Shown here one piece after another: positions 9,539 to 18,732 of a stretch of DNA of 64,000 nucleotides. Both the position numbers and the translations under genes were made by a program. Each line of letters starts with the position of its first letter. The stretch's first letter is position 1. Origin of the DNA: Candidatus Nanosynbacter featherlites (GTDB lineage Bacteria; Patescibacteriota; Saccharimonadia; Saccharimonadales; Saccharimonadaceae); the NCBI RefSeq assembly GCF_005697565.1, contig NZ_CP040004.1:1-64000 (forward strand). The letters are read 5' to 3'. The notes beneath the pieces were generated by a model, which was given only the letters and a program-made list of their open reading frames with translations, did no database searches and was not told where the DNA came from.

Positions 9539-10458
9539 TATAGGTCTCCTCCATATGGTGATTCACCATTTCCCTTGCGGATATAGGTGGTTGTCAAATC
9601 ATTAGGGTTACGCACCAATGGCTGGCGTGCTGCAGTATCAGGATTGTACGAGATATAGAACAATTCTCCAAGCTGCCTGGTGTTAAGTTGTAAACTCTTC
9701 ACACCCATGGCAAATAAACCGTTCATCACCGTATCGATGCGGTTTTTGATTTCATCTTTTGCCTTCTCGTACATTGGCTGATCAATCCTGGTGATCAACG
9801 TTTCTTTCTTGCCGCTAAAGAAGCTGTCAAACAGACCCCTTGCCTGTTGTTTCATGGCATTAACATCACCACCAGGAAAATACGGCACCACAATAAAGAA
9901 GCGTTTATCCATGATGTTTGCCTCTTGTGACAAAACGTCGATGAAGTTCATGTAGTCATCCATCAATACATTTAGTAACATATTGTCCTGAGAGCGGCGA
10001 ATGTGTGACAATCGATCCAGATATGGGCCAATGTCAACGCGCTGCGACCGCACTAGGATCTGAATTGGGAAATAGAGTGAGTTAAGCAGGTTCTGATAGC
10101 TAAATTCAATAGCTTCTCGCTCGCGGGTGCTCATCAGGTCAAAGTTGATGGACTGACATTCTATCACTGCTCGAAAACTACCATCGCTCATGATGATCAT
10201 ATTTTCGCGCATCTCTGAAAATAGCAACGTATTTTGTGTGCTAATGGCGCTCTTTTTATCTTTAGGCGCTGGTTGGGCCTGCGGATTTGGAGCTGGTTGA
10301 CCAGGCTGAGTCATACCGGGCTGCATTGGTAGCATCGGCTGACCAGGTTGTGGTTGCTGTGGTTGTGGCGGTAAAGCTTGGCTGGGCTGCCCAGAAACAA
10401 CCGGCGGTGTCGTCGGGTTGGGTGGTAATTGGTATGGTTGTTGATTATCTGGTTGCAT
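9538..10458 (-). CDS. TraC-like N-terminal VirB4 module with Pro/Gln-rich leader
   Basis: The 306-residue protein opens with about 75 residues dominated by Pro and Gln, likely disordered. A TraC/VirB4 N-terminal-like domain follows (LFSEMRENMIIMSDGSFRAV near 80-100, IQILVRSQRVDI near 135). It has no Walker motifs. It lies between prgI (7 bases before) and the VirB4 ATPase (overlapping), so it is probably a partner of, or the detached front half of, VirB4. The same order (PrgI, TraC-like, VirB4) is known from Gram-positive-type conjugation modules. Function beyond that is inference. Confidence 0.7.
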   Translation of the reverse strand: MQPDNQQPYQLPPNPTTPPVVSGQPSQALPPQPQQPQPGQPMLPMQPGMTQPGQPAPNPQAQPAPKDKKSAISTQNTLLFSEMRENMIIMSDGSFRAVIECQSINFDLMSTREREAIEFSYQNLLNSLYFPIQILVRSQRVDIGPYLDRLSHIRRSQDNMLLNVLMDDYMNFIDVLSQEANIMDKRFFIVVPYFPGGDVNAMKQQARGLFDSFFSGKKETLITRIDQPMYEKAKDEIKNRIDTVMNGLFAMGVKSLQLNTRQLGELFYISYNPDTAARQPLVRNPNDLTTTYIRKGNGESPYGGDL

Positions 10459-10465
10459 TTCCCAC

Positions 10466-11395
10466 CTACCGTAGTGAAATCACCACTTCCTCCTCAGCTG
10501 TTTCCTCTGAGCGTTTATGTATCCGATCTGCTTCTTTTTGTAGGGTCGCGATGGAAAGATCAGAATGATTATTTGCAAGGTCTATTATACCAGGGTCAAT
10601 AGGTCGTTGTATAGGTTGATTTTGGTCGGCCGGCGGGGTGGTGGCAGGTCGCTCCCCTGCTGGAGATAAGACACCCTGGCGCATGTGAGGATATGGATTG
10701 ACGGTTAATTTTGGCATGTCTTCCTCTTGTGCAGCCATGAAGACTGCTGGCTGAGCTGGTGACTGTGCTGCTGGTGTTTGAGGTTTTTGCATGCGCTGCA
10801 TCAACTCTTCTCGTCGCTGATGGTCGGTCTCAGCGATCATATCAGCAATTTGTCGCGAAGTAGTATTACCTCGGTCTAAAATATCTTCCTCTGCTTGGAC
10901 AGCCGTATTATAAAAATCAGCCTGCAATGAACTGGCGGTGTCCAAGTTACCCGTCGCTTCCGGGTTACCAACACCACGAACCGACCAACCATGTGTGTCA
11001 ACGATATTTGCTAGATATGACAATCGTCGCTGGATTTCTCGTTGATCATAATTTTTACTCAGATTTTCTTCCTTAGTTTTTGGTGCCACCACTTCTATCA
11101 GCGTTTCCACTCCGTCTGGTTCCCAGAGGCGAACACGCGGTTTTAAGAAGAACGATATCACCGCTGCGATATATATTTCCATCGGCTGTTCCTTACGTAG
11201 CGGTAAAGCCAATACGGTAAAGAACACGCCAAACGGCAAAGGAATGATTGCCAGTGGCAACAAAGCAACTCCCAGCGCCCACGCTATACCAAAAAAGCCC
11301 ACCGCAATAATGAGAAACACAAATTGCTTAAAACTGAACGGCCCAAGCAGCTTATCTTCTGCTTCCACATCCTGGGGCACTCTATACACAGCCAT
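10466..11395 (-). CDS. PrgI family membrane protein
   Basis: PrgI-family proteins are small membrane parts of Gram-positive type IV secretion systems, usually next to VirB4. Residues 1-100 show the family pattern: MAVYRVPQDVEAEDKLLGPF, then paired membrane helices (about 25-45 and 50-65) and a third hydrophobic stretch ending in KPRVRLWEPDG. The remaining 200 residues form a soluble, Pro-rich tail, much longer than classical PrgI (about 120 residues). A TATACT box lies 8 bases before the ATG, with no clear ribosome site, so a leaderless transcript may begin here and run through the downstream secretion genes. Confidence 0.85.
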   Translation of the reverse strand: MAVYRVPQDVEAEDKLLGPFSFKQFVFLIIAVGFFGIAWALGVALLPLAIIPLPFGVFFTVLALPLRKEQPMEIYIAAVISFFLKPRVRLWEPDGVETLIEVVAPKTKEENLSKNYDQREIQRRLSYLANIVDTHGWSVRGVGNPEATGNLDTASSLQADFYNTAVQAEEDILDRGNTTSRQIADMIAETDHQRREELMQRMQKPQTPAAQSPAQPAVFMAAQEEDMPKLTVNPYPHMRQGVLSPAGERPATTPPADQNQPIQRPIDPGIIDLANNHSDLSIATLQKEADRIHKRSEETAEEEVVISLR

Positions 11396-11420
11396 ATGAT
11401 ACTAGTATAGCAAAGATAGT

Positions 11421-13934
11421 TTAACTAGTTAAATCTTCGGGCTTAATCCCCAGAGAAAGAGAGATTTCTCGAATTGTACCACCGGTCTTACCAATTCGAC
11501 TACTAAATCGAGGATCAGTTTGTGCTAAAACAAGGTTCTTGCGCAGCGTGTCCAGTCCAGTTTCATTGATTTGTGAGACAAAGCTTTGGTCGCTCAAGGC
11601 TTCCTTGAGCGGTTTCAAGTAAGCCAGGTCTGAACCAACAATTGCTTCGGTCGATAAGCCACCAATATTCAGGTTATCAAGCATAAGCTTCCTCATGTAG
11701 TCTGGACCGTTCATGTCAACCTTATTTGCCTTAATGGCCGCGGCAGCTGCACCACCCAACCAAGCTGGCTTAGCAGAGTTGGATAGCAACGCGTCACCAT
11801 ATTCTTGCGCGAAGTCGTCATTAAGTGCGCCAAAGTCGGTTTTTTGCAGTAAGCTTTGAATAGCCACAGCGTCCTTACCGCCCAGCACATGGTGAATTGC
11901 CGCATAGCGGATATCATCAGTAACCGTCAAGCCGCGTCGACTAACACCATTGGCCAATTCCACCATATCATCATTGCTGACGTTCATGGCATTGAGAATA
12001 GTCATAGCGTTCTCAATCGATTCCTTATTAGCCTTAGTGATGGTGCTACGTGCCGTTGACCACACACGCTGTGAACCACGGTCATTGCCGAAGTACATGT
12101 TTTCCACCGAACCCGCTTGGGCCCGCAAATCCTCTTGATTTGCTAGGTCGTTTGCCAAAATGTAATCATTAACACGCTGGATACTGTTCTTTCGCAGCCC
12201 TTGAATTGCAATACTGCGCGCTTCTCGTTGAGCTTCTTCCTGTAATGTCTCATAGCGGCGAGCACCTCTCTTCTTTAGGTTGGCTGGTGTTGGTGTTCCC
12301 TCGACCTTCATTTCCTCATAAGCATTTGCGGTTGTAACATCGGCCAGTGACAATTGGTCAGCGGCAGCCCGTGACTCAATGTCAGCAATTTGATTGGCGC
12401 GGGAAAGTTTGTATGCTGCATCAGCACGCTTTTGGTAGGCTTCTGAACGGGTTTTGAACTTACGTGAGCGGTAATTAGCCCAGCGCCCCATTTTACGGAG
12501 GCCACTGATTTTCTTCAATTCATCATCTGATTTACCTAATGAATTCTTGTGTGCTGCCAATTGGCTACGGTCACGAGACCAGTTTTTGGTGCGGTCAATG
12601 ACGCCGCGGTTCTTGTTGTTGACGATACCAGCCACTCGACCCAGTACGCCGCCGCTCAACTTGAACACCAGAGGTGCGATAGCCAGAGCTGAGACTTGAA
12701 CTGCCAGCCCCAAGATCACCATAATCCATGAGTTGGCGTTTTGTAAAATGATCATTCCTGCCAACTGTGCACCACCAAAGACCACTGAAAATGCTGGGAA
12801 GAATATCACCAGGGTGAACATTAAGTTTCGCCATTTTTCAAAGAATTTCTCGGTGCCTGGTAACAGATAGCACACGAAAGCCAGCGGTGATATGACCGTC
12901 AGAATGATCAGTAATGCTTGTCGTGCCGCCAGGATGATAAAGACGACTGTCAAAGTTAGTAAGATACTGGCAATGATGGGCAGCAACCAATAAGCGGCTG
13001 AAGCTAACGACCCACCAGTTACCGCTAGTGCGCCATATACTCCCGCTGTTGCTGCGCCACCAGACAGAACCATGGCTACCAAGTCGCTCCAAGTTGGCAA
13101 AGGAGCACCGTTAAATGCACCGTTTGCTGATACTTGAGAACGGATTTCGTTGAACATATCTTGTAAGGCAACACCGAAGATGTTTGATAAATCAATCATC
13201 AAGGCACAAATAATGAAAGACAGGTTGACTAAGATTGCGGCAATAACCACTCGTGGAACTAGTTTTTTAATACCATAATTACTGATGCCAACTGAGGTGA
13301 GCTGTGAATAAATAACGATCAAAAAAGCAATGATGAACGCTGCATTGGCAATGTTTCGCATGATGTCCCAGGCGACCTTTACTCCAGAGCTATTGTTGGA
13401 GCTGTCTATCGCCGGTGTAGTCATCAGGTCGGAAATCCATGTATAAACTTCATCAATTCCTGAGGCGATTCCGTTAGAGATTGGGCAAATAAACCAACCG
13501 GTTCCCCCTCTCACATCACACTCTGCCTCGCTGGGGTTGCTATCCTGTTTAACTTCAATGTCCTCTGGCTCGCCTGCCGGTGTTGGTGTGCTACCGTTCA
13601 GGGCGTATTTGACATATTTAGCGGTAGTAGCGGTTCGTGGATTGCCGTTTCCAGCGAAAAAGACCACTGTTGATTGATTGCCTTCGGTAGCCTCATAGAC
13701 CCAGTCTTTACTGTCGCGACCAAGCAGTTTTTTACGAGCTGTGTCGTTAACTGGTTTGAGGGTTTTGCCATCAACGACCAGTGAGTCGCTTTTCCACTGA
13801 GCCTCAGCGGCATAAACTGAGGTAGAGTTGATGAGTATACCACTAAAAAACCCGACAAAAATACCAATAGTCAGTATGGCAAACCACTGCGACCGACGTA
13901 TTTGCGGACGCACTCGCATTTTCAACCACTCCAT
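11421..13934 (-). CDS. VirB6/TrbL-like polytopic membrane protein (first paralogue)
   Basis: This protein of about 837 residues has an N-terminal signal/anchor segment (about 15-40), an extracellular-type stretch with a Cys pair near 140-150, a central block of several membrane helices (about 190-440), and a long charged, helical cytoplasmic tail (about 450-837). The membrane block contains SVGISNYGIKKLVPRVVIA, shared with the next gene, so the two are paralogues. The layout matches VirB6/TrbL channel proteins. I set the start at 13934 because a TTGACT-17-TACCAT promoter lies directly upstream and an earlier in-frame ATG (13952) falls inside it. It is followed by prgI. Confidence 0.75.
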   Translation of the reverse strand: MEWLKMRVRPQIRRSQWFAILTIGIFVGFFSGILINSTSVYAAEAQWKSDSLVVDGKTLKPVNDTARKKLLGRDSKDWVYEATEGNQSTVVFFAGNGNPRTATTAKYVKYALNGSTPTPAGEPEDIEVKQDSNPSEAECDVRGGTGWFICPISNGIASGIDEVYTWISDLMTTPAIDSSNNSSGVKVAWDIMRNIANAAFIIAFLIVIYSQLTSVGISNYGIKKLVPRVVIAAILVNLSFIICALMIDLSNIFGVALQDMFNEIRSQVSANGAFNGAPLPTWSDLVAMVLSGGAATAGVYGALAVTGGSLASAAYWLLPIIASILLTLTVVFIILAARQALLIILTVISPLAFVCYLLPGTEKFFEKWRNLMFTLVIFFPAFSVVFGGAQLAGMIILQNANSWIMVILGLAVQVSALAIAPLVFKLSGGVLGRVAGIVNNKNRGVIDRTKNWSRDRSQLAAHKNSLGKSDDELKKISGLRKMGRWANYRSRKFKTRSEAYQKRADAAYKLSRANQIADIESRAAADQLSLADVTTANAYEEMKVEGTPTPANLKKRGARRYETLQEEAQREARSIAIQGLRKNSIQRVNDYILANDLANQEDLRAQAGSVENMYFGNDRGSQRVWSTARSTITKANKESIENAMTILNAMNVSNDDMVELANGVSRRGLTVTDDIRYAAIHHVLGGKDAVAIQSLLQKTDFGALNDDFAQEYGDALLSNSAKPAWLGGAAAAAIKANKVDMNGPDYMRKLMLDNLNIGGLSTEAIVGSDLAYLKPLKEALSDQSFVSQINETGLDTLRKNLVLAQTDPRFSSRIGKTGGTIREISLSLGIKPEDLTS

Positions 13935-13942
13935 TACTGTAA

Positions 13943-13971
13943 ATGGTAGCATTTTTTAGCGTAAAAGTCAA
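13943..13971 (-). promoter_or_regulatory. Promoter of the first VirB6-like gene
   Basis: On the minus strand TTGACT (13971-13966) and TACCAT (13948-13943) are separated by 17 bases. The ATG at 13934 follows 8 bases after the -10 box, which points to a leaderless transcript and decides the start codon. Confidence 0.6.
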
Positions 13972-13981
13972 CTATATGAAT

Positions 13982-16900
13982 CTATCGGCCAAACGCAGTA
14001 GGCGGTCGGTTGCGTCGGTGCTGTGACCGTCCAGTGCCACTGGTGCCACCCTGGTCAATATAGCTCGGTGGAATACTGGTAGCACTCGTCGGATCAGAGG
14101 ATCTGTCTACCTGCACAGTAACGTTAACCTGTGGAGCTGGAGCTTGTGTTTGACCACCTGAAGACAATGAATCTGGCTTTGGAGCTTCTACTCCTCGTGC
14201 CTGCTCTTTGATGGCGTATTGACGATCAGGGGCCATGCTTGGCGCTTGAGAAGGTGTTGACTGTGCCACGCCCTGTGGAGCTTGATTTTGCTGCAATGGT
14301 GGTACGGATGGCGAACTAGCCATATTAGACTTTATTGTGTCAATTGCTGCCTTAAGATTAGTTTGACCCTTTTCTCCTTTTTGGCCCAAGGCTTCAAATA
14401 CTGGTGCGGTTTTACCATTAGCTTGACCCATGTATCGTGAGCTGTCAGACACTTCGGCAGCCCTACTGTTCGCCAGACCTCCCTTATCGTAAGCATTGAC
14501 AAGTGCCTCTGCACTCTGCGTAGATAAATTATCTACAGAAAGGTTCTCAAATGCTTTACTTGTCATTTGGGCTAGCTCATCTCGACTGACGCCGTAAGCT
14601 TGCTGTCCTTTACCTATTGCATCAAAGCCGGCCACTCCGGCAGCGGCCACTCCGGCATCATATTTCTTGACATTAGTGAGGGCATCCCCCATCTCGATAC
14701 TGGTAATTTTACCACCCTCTTCCAGATATTTACGCAACTGTCCTGTTCCCCAAGCACCTTGTTGAGACAGTTTTTCCGCCGCCGCCGCCTGAACGTATTT
14801 GTCATCTGATCGTAAAGCCTCAACTGCGTTACTATTATATTCAAACCGCAATTTTTTGGCTGCAGCTTCTTGAGATAGTTTATGAATATATTCCTGACCA
14901 CCGGTAGTAGCTGCTGCAAACCCCAGGCGCTTATCTAGTTCACCTCCAGAAGCCTCAGCCAACCCTGCTCGGTAACGCTGTTGCTCGCTCTGTTCTGCCA
15001 GCGATGCTCGAGTTTCTCGGTCAAGTGAGCGTTGACGTAATTTTCTTAGACCTCCTTGCAAGCGTCCCCTTACTGGGTTTTTACTAAAATCTCTAGCCAT
15101 AAATTCACTGCGCTTCATACTTGCTCTACGTTTGGCGAATTTATTTCCTGCATTAAGTGCAGGTGCCGACGCTTTGTTCAACAGTCCACTGGCTCGCCCC
15201 ATTAGGTTGCCAATGATAGCGTTGGATTTTAGTGCCATACCAAGGATGACGAAAGTACCAACAAACAAGAGGGCTAAGGCCATTAGTTGTTGTATCACTT
15301 CGGTATTTTTGTTCATAAGGGCGCTAAAAGCTAATAATTTTAATCCACCATAATACACAGCCGCCAAAGGATAGAGGAACACCATACCAGTGAAGACCTT
15401 CTTCCATTTGTCAAAGACGCTTTGAGTATTTGGCAAAATCCAGGCTGCAAAAGCTAGTGGCGCCAAGATGGCGAGGACCGGTATCACTGCTGATCGAAAT
15501 ACCAATGCCAATAATCCTGAGACGATACCGATTACACCTGGAACGATCGCCATCAGTACGAACATAAACAGGGTTCCAATCCCGAAAACCGAGGCCGCAA
15601 TTGCTCCACCGACTATTGTCGCTCCAGCCGCTGTGCCACCGCTTGCTAAAATTGCCGTCAATAAGGCACCCCAACCAACATCTTTGTAACTCATAGTTTG
15701 TATCGGAGCTGTAATGATTCCTAACAGAGTACTACCAAGGATATTTGCGGCATCAACGATGACTTGGATGACAAAGTAGGATATATTCACTGCAACTGCA
15801 GCGATGATGAAACGAGGCAACATCTTCTTGATGCCGTAGTTAGAGATACCCACATTCGACACTTGTGAGATAATGATCAAGATAAATACCAGTGCTAACA
15901 GGACATTAGCAAGGTCTCGCATAGTTTTCCAGGCATCATATGTATTTCCTATTGCCTGTAAAGGACTTGTTACTAAATATTCCTCCAACATTCCCCAGAC
16001 TGAGTCAGCAAAATCAGCCAGCTTGTCAATGACTGGACAGATAAACCACCCGATACCCGTTAGCTCACTAGTACACGTTTTTTCTTCTTTTTCCTCCCCA
16101 GCTCCTTCTGTTGACTGGGCTGTAGCGTCAGCACTCTTTTCTGGTGAATCCTCCACAGAAAGTTCTTTTTGTTCGTCTTTATGTTCAGACGCATATTTTG
16201 CGAACTTATCAAACGCGGATTTATTGTTTTGTAGCCAAGAACCAATATCACTACAGCTTACTTCAACTAGTGTACCCTCGGAATTATTGGTTGCTGCCAA
16301 CCATACCTTTTCGTTGCCCTTAGAGGTTTTATATATCATGTCGGCGGTTTTGCCACTTGTACTGGTAAATGGAATTTTATAGTAATAATACCCCGAGCTA
16401 TCTGGATTTTCTTTGGGAATTTCCTTGAGAGATTTATCACCGCTAGCAGAACAACCGCTAGCAGAACTAGTAAATGTCTTTGAATACATATACCATTGTT
16501 CGGCGCTGCCTGAAGCTATAGAAGGTAGACTGCCGGTGGCATTTTTAATCCCGTCTTTGAAACGTTCCTTAATGGCCGCACCACCCTTTTTTGGTGCACA
16601 ACCACCCGGAGGATTTTCGTCAGGAGATAAATTACTACTAGAATAGTAAACAGTGTATGAAGTAAAATAATTTGGTTTTGATACACTCCGTAAGTCGTTA
16701 ACATTTTGTGTAAAACGACCCCAGGAATTCCATTCATACTTTTTACATCTTTCCCAATTTCGAAATACCCAGCCAGCTTTGGTTTGATCAATAAAAAATT
16801 TACCACCCATATGCCGGTAGAAGTCAGCATATTTAGAAGAGCCTTCCCAAATGTCAATCCCCGCTTTTAGGAGACTAGCACAACTGAGATCTCCACCGAT

Positions 16901-17236
16901 TTGTTTTGTGATGGGGTCGACGCCTGAGTAGGATTTAATACCGCCTTTGGTATTTTTTCCCACAAAGGTATTTGCACGCTCTTCATTATCACCATTAGAG
17001 GGCGCCCAGTTGGAGTCGGTGCTTGTCGTGTTTCTATACCGCATCCCCTCGAAATCGGTCATACATGTCCAATCGTTGGTGCCACGAGTCATCAAATTAG
17101 CGTAAAGTAATGTTGACTCAACTTTTTGTTTCAGCTTCAAGTTTTTCGCAGCCTCTGCCTGCGGAGCAAGCAGCACTGCTGATATGAGTGCCACCACTAG
17201 CGTAGAGAGTACTATCAACCCTCGCTTTTTACCCAT
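13982..17236 (-). CDS. VirB6/TrbL-like polytopic membrane protein (second paralogue)
   Basis: The 1084-residue protein has a cleavable-looking signal peptide (GLIVLSTLVVALISAVLLAPQAEA), a large extracytoplasmic part of about 390 residues with several Cys, a block of membrane helices (about 430-690), a helical Ala/Arg-rich tail and a Pro/Gln/Ser-rich disordered C-terminus. The segment SNVGISNYGIKKMLPRFIIA is nearly the same as in the downstream gene, so both are VirB6-like paralogues and probably form or gate the channel. An AAAGGG ribosome site precedes the ATG. It is probably the first gene of the minus-strand secretion locus; the next gene upstream ends in a terminator-like palindrome. Confidence 0.75.
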   Translation of the reverse strand: MGKKRGLIVLSTLVVALISAVLLAPQAEAAKNLKLKQKVESTLLYANLMTRGTNDWTCMTDFEGMRYRNTTSTDSNWAPSNGDNEERANTFVGKNTKGGIKSYSGVDPITKQIGGDLSCASLLKAGIDIWEGSSKYADFYRHMGGKFFIDQTKAGWVFRNWERCKKYEWNSWGRFTQNVNDLRSVSKPNYFTSYTVYYSSSNLSPDENPPGGCAPKKGGAAIKERFKDGIKNATGSLPSIASGSAEQWYMYSKTFTSSASGCSASGDKSLKEIPKENPDSSGYYYYKIPFTSTSGKTADMIYKTSKGNEKVWLAATNNSEGTLVEVSCSDIGSWLQNNKSAFDKFAKYASEHKDEQKELSVEDSPEKSADATAQSTEGAGEEKEEKTCTSELTGIGWFICPVIDKLADFADSVWGMLEEYLVTSPLQAIGNTYDAWKTMRDLANVLLALVFILIIISQVSNVGISNYGIKKMLPRFIIAAVAVNISYFVIQVIVDAANILGSTLLGIITAPIQTMSYKDVGWGALLTAILASGGTAAGATIVGGAIAASVFGIGTLFMFVLMAIVPGVIGIVSGLLALVFRSAVIPVLAILAPLAFAAWILPNTQSVFDKWKKVFTGMVFLYPLAAVYYGGLKLLAFSALMNKNTEVIQQLMALALLFVGTFVILGMALKSNAIIGNLMGRASGLLNKASAPALNAGNKFAKRRASMKRSEFMARDFSKNPVRGRLQGGLRKLRQRSLDRETRASLAEQSEQQRYRAGLAEASGGELDKRLGFAAATTGGQEYIHKLSQEAAAKKLRFEYNSNAVEALRSDDKYVQAAAAEKLSQQGAWGTGQLRKYLEEGGKITSIEMGDALTNVKKYDAGVAAAGVAGFDAIGKGQQAYGVSRDELAQMTSKAFENLSVDNLSTQSAEALVNAYDKGGLANSRAAEVSDSSRYMGQANGKTAPVFEALGQKGEKGQTNLKAAIDTIKSNMASSPSVPPLQQNQAPQGVAQSTPSQAPSMAPDRQYAIKEQARGVEAPKPDSLSSGGQTQAPAPQVNVTVQVDRSSDPTSATSIPPSYIDQGGTSGTGRSQHRRNRPPTAFGR

Positions 17237-17254
17237 TGTTTTGATGCCCTTTCA

Positions 17255-17291
17255 GAAAAAACATATACACTACAAATTGTAGTGTATATGT
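17255..17291 (-). terminator. Perfect 15-bp palindrome with T-run, likely terminator
   Basis: Bases 17261-17291 are two perfect 15-base arms (ACATATACACTACAA and its complement) around a single A. On the minus strand the hairpin is followed by six T, so it can end transcription from the lipoprotein gene. The tight symmetry could also be an operator for the VirB6-like gene that begins 25 bases further on. Confidence 0.6.
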
Positions 17292-17321
17292 CCCAAAAGC
17301 GCAAATGCTTAGAAAGTCGGC

Positions 17322-18374
17322 TTATGCTTTACCTTCTTCACGCAATTTTGAATACGGAGCATTTTCTTTACGACTAAACTCTAGCTCGCTAATAACAACA
17401 GTACCAGGGCCGGTTTTCTTAAATGAAACATTACCCTGCATACCGCCAACTCCAGCCGTTAGTACCCATTCCACAGGCATCGTACCAACGCTATTGTTAG
17501 CAAGGAAATCAGTAATTTTCTCAGAATGTTGGGCGCCATTATCTGGTCGGAATGAGAAAGTCATAGAAACAGTATCACCATCGTATTTTGGCTCACCATG
17601 TTCCATTCCCGCAATAGTGACAGGCCCCAATATCATCTCTGGGTCTATTGGGTTCGTATAGGCCGTCCTGTGAAGACCATTCTCATCATTTTCAAGGTGA
17701 GTGCTGTAATCGATCCGTAATGCTTCTTGTGCATCTATAAGATTTTCCAAGAGACTCTTGAAACCATTCCCGTACTTAATTGGTTGTGATTTTCCACGTG
17801 CGTCATTGCCTGGAGTTTCAAAAACTCCTTTTATGCGATTGAGGATATATGGGGTTAGTGTTGATCCGAAAGTAGGAGGTGTGCTGTTTGCAGAACGATC
17901 TTTCTGTGCCAAATAACTGAACCTTTTTTCGTCATATACCCTACTATATTCAGATGACGGTGGATTTTCCTGATCTTTTTTATCAGCAACTACGTTAACT
18001 GTTGTTTCAATTATAGTACTCAGGTGTCGCATTAATTCGTCGGGGCTTTCGAAAGCACTAACGGGAATGGTTAATTTCTTAGCCTCTTCTTCAGGGAATC
18101 TTGTGTCTACATACGATTCGCAAAGCTCTACCTCTGTTGAAGGGTCTAAGTCTAATTTAGGCATCCCTTCAGGAGTTGGAGACACTTCTGGTGAAGGAGT
18201 ATTATTGCCGCTTTCTACATGTTTAGACAGTTGTCCTGATGTTGGCTCTGTAGGGTTTTCCTTGTTACCGCAGGCTGCTACAGCCATTGTTCCAGCACCG
18301 ACCACACAAAGCTCAATGAACCTTCGGCGGTTTAATTTGTCTTTTTGTGAATCGCTTGGGTTACGCTCGTTCAT
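17322..18374 (-). CDS. Putative Tat-type lipoprotein of unknown function
   Basis: I do not recognise a family for this 350-residue protein. The N-terminus is a convincing export signal: a twin-arginine-like NRRRFIELCVVGAG followed by a lipobox-like AVAAC with the candidate lipidated Cys at residue 35. A Ser/Pro/Thr-rich linker follows, then a soluble domain (about 85-345) without obvious catalytic motifs. It lies between tRNA-Asp and the secretion locus, on the same strand as the locus, with its own promoter (TTGTAT-17-TATAAT) and a strong palindrome after the stop. It is therefore a separate transcription unit. An envelope or surface role is inferred only from the signal. Confidence 0.65.
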   Translation of the reverse strand: MNERNPSDSQKDKLNRRRFIELCVVGAGTMAVAACGNKENPTEPTSGQLSKHVESGNNTPSPEVSPTPEGMPKLDLDPSTEVELCESYVDTRFPEEEAKKLTIPVSAFESPDELMRHLSTIIETTVNVVADKKDQENPPSSEYSRVYDEKRFSYLAQKDRSANSTPPTFGSTLTPYILNRIKGVFETPGNDARGKSQPIKYGNGFKSLLENLIDAQEALRIDYSTHLENDENGLHRTAYTNPIDPEMILGPVTIAGMEHGEPKYDGDTVSMTFSFRPDNGAQHSEKITDFLANNSVGTMPVEWVLTAGVGGMQGNVSFKKTGPGTVVISELEFSRKENAPYSKLREEGKA

Positions 18375-18447
18375 AACGCTTGGGATTCTTTCTCTGGTTT
18401 ACTACCAGGTTAGTTACATGTATCATATCTACAATCGATATGGCGTG

Positions 18448-18476
18448 ATTATAACACAAAGTATATGAAAATACAA
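18448..18476 (-). promoter_or_regulatory. Promoter of the lipoprotein gene
   Basis: Minus-strand TTGTAT (18476-18471), 17-base spacer, consensus TATAAT (18453-18448). It leaves a 5' leader of about 65-70 bases before the ATG at 18374. Confidence 0.6.
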
Positions 18477-18490
18477 GTATGAAAACCAGC

Positions 18491-18519
18491 AAAATAAAAA
18501 CACCCTGTCGCTTGGGTGT
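18491..18519 (-). terminator. Rho-independent terminator after tRNA-Asp
   Basis: On the minus strand ACACCC, an 8-base loop and GGGTGT are followed by TTTTTATTTT, just after the tRNA-Asp 3' end. Confidence 0.75.
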
Positions 18520-18522
18520 CTG

Positions 18523-18600
18523 TGGCGCGCCCGACCGGATTCGAACCGGCGATCTCCTCCGTGACAGGGAGGCGTGATGGACCAACTTCACTACGAGCGC
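18523..18600 (-). tRNA. tRNA-Asp (GTC)
   Basis: The minus strand folds as a tRNA: acceptor GCGCTCG pairs with CGGGCGC, the anticodon stem CCTCC/GGAGG holds loop CTGTCAC with anticodon GTC, the T arm carries TTCGAAT, and CCA is encoded. A terminator follows. Confidence 0.93.
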
Positions 18601-18732
18601 ATGTCAACTAGCTCGATAATACCAAAGACTTCCCTAATATTCAAGAGCCATCAGGTGAAATGTTGTTTGCATTTTGCGTGACAATATCTTACAATTAGTC
18701 ACATATCAACCTAATATTGGTAGAACAATTCA

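Noticed and set aside
15873..16382. Open frame of 169 codons opposite the second VirB6-like gene
   Set aside because: Shadow of a clear membrane-protein gene; no signals of its own.
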